Shown: positions 5,410 to 5,957 of the stretch, piece after piece
Layout: every line of letters begins with the position of its first letter
Position numbering within the stretch: the first letter of the stretch is position 1
Origin: Chloroflexota bacterium
GTDB taxonomy: Bacteria; Chloroflexota; Dehalococcoidia; Lucifugimonadales; Lucifugimonadaceae
DNA: 5,957 nucleotides
Assembly: GCA_029262715.1 (NCBI GenBank)
Contig: JAJCYX010000468.1
Coordinates: forward strand, 1 to 5,957
Direction: 5' to 3'
Notes under the pieces: generated by a model
The model's database searches: none
Told to the model about the DNA's origin: nothing
The model's input: the letters and a program-made list of their open reading frames with translations, nothing else
Position numbers and translations under genes: made by a program

Positions 5410-5889
5410 ATGCCGGTCGGATACTTCAAGGCTGTACCGAAGGTTGATTTCCACTTCGAGCGGGAATCTTACCAACCCGGCGATGAACTTCGGGTCAGAA
5501 TCACGGTCCACACGAACCGTCCGGGAATGACAGTTCGCCGCGCCGTCGTAGATCTGGTGCTCGAAAATCGGTACACGCAGTCTTCCGTTGTCAGTGTCGT
5601 TGATACGCGAGCGGCTGGGGGTCTTAGCAGGGGCGGCCCTGCATAGCGAGGGTCAAACCAGCGGATCACGCAAGAGCGGGTTGACCGCAACATCATCGGT
5701 CAGGAGAGGCTATTCCCGGATGGCGTGATCAGGCACCGTACGGAGATTTTTGACCTGAGTTTTGTAATCAAACCTCCACCTGTGGCACGTACTACACAGC
5801 GACGGTTGTCATACGCGATTAGCGTTCATTTCGACTTGCCACGGATGCGAGATGTTGAGATTAATCGCGTCGTTCCAGTGAAGCTCTAG
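5410..5889 (+). pseudogene. Arrestin-like copy 2, interrupted by one in-frame TAG (5644-5646)
   Basis: This is a tandem paralogue of the gene at 4770. Codons 1-78 (MPVGYFKAVPKVDFHFE onward) end at a TAG at codon 79. The same frame then stays open for 80 codons (SNQRITQERVDRNIIG onward) to a second TAG at 5887-5889. No frameshift is needed. Against copy 1, 54 of 65 residues match before the linker and 68 of 78 after the stop. By hand, silent versus replacement codons are 24:11 before and 30:10 after. The linker is 8 codons shorter than in copy 1, and the stop lies in it. If translation ends at the TAG, the product is an N-terminal half-domain of 78 residues. The second half has no obvious start of its own. 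Explanations are a recent nonsense mutation, a sequencing or assembly error, or read-through. TAG ends at least four other genes here, so genome-wide amber recoding is unlikely. Confidence 0.8.
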
Positions 5890-5957
5890 GAACGGTTGTC
5901 GAACGTATCTGGCACTCGCAATGATTGTGTTCGGAGCCGATTTTCCCGCGCCTGTCT
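5890..5957. other. Unassigned tail
   Basis: These 68 bases after the second copy show no ORF, terminator or similarity to the spacer after copy 1. Confidence 0.5.

Noticed and set aside
5644..5646. TAG as a recoded amino acid (pyrrolysine or genome-wide amber reassignment)
   Set aside because: TAG terminates copy 1 (as TAGTAG), the PPOX gene, the permease and the membrane-protein gene, so it works as an ordinary stop here. Local read-through remains possible.

Overview
The window looks like chromosomal DNA from a free-living bacterium of moderate GC content. No plasmid, phage or rRNA landmark is present. The mix of an enolase-superfamily sugar-acid enzyme, a small flavin/F420-type oxidoreductase and a SulP anion permease would suit a marine Chloroflexota lineage (SAR202-like), where enolase-superfamily paralogues are known to be expanded. 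That placement is an inference from gene content only; no taxonomic marker is visible.

Positions 1-4346 carry four minus-strand genes. In transcription order they are a SulP-family permease with a C-terminal STAS domain (4346-2802), a PPOX-fold flavin/F420-binding protein (2456-2040), a mandelate racemase/muconate lactonizing enzyme-like protein (1979-789), and an unrecognised single-pass membrane protein (597-16). The PPOX and enolase-superfamily genes are 60 bp apart and are probably co-transcribed. The permease is cut off from them by about 315 bp of non-coding, repeat-like DNA (2486-2800). This block has long imperfect inverted repeats at its two ends, each starting with a short GC hairpin plus five T's pointing inward. 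It resembles a small non-autonomous mobile element (MITE-like), and its right end appears to act as the permease terminator.

Positions 4347-4769 are a 423-bp divergent intergenic region without a credible gene but with direct repeats and a nested stem-loop. Beyond it, on the plus strand, lies a tandem pair of paralogues (4770-5273 and 5410-5889) whose sequence suggests an arrestin-like/Spo0M-like beta-sandwich. The second copy has one in-frame TAG at codon 79, yet its reading frame stays open and conserved on both sides. Silent changes outnumber replacements both before the stop (24 versus 11 codons) and after it (30 versus 10), by hand count.

The most interesting items are this interrupted arrestin-like duplicate, the inverted-repeat element abutting the permease stop codon, and departures from the usual active-site residues in the enolase-superfamily protein. 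No complete new multi-gene system is evident. The arrestin-like pair is the part with the least obvious function.
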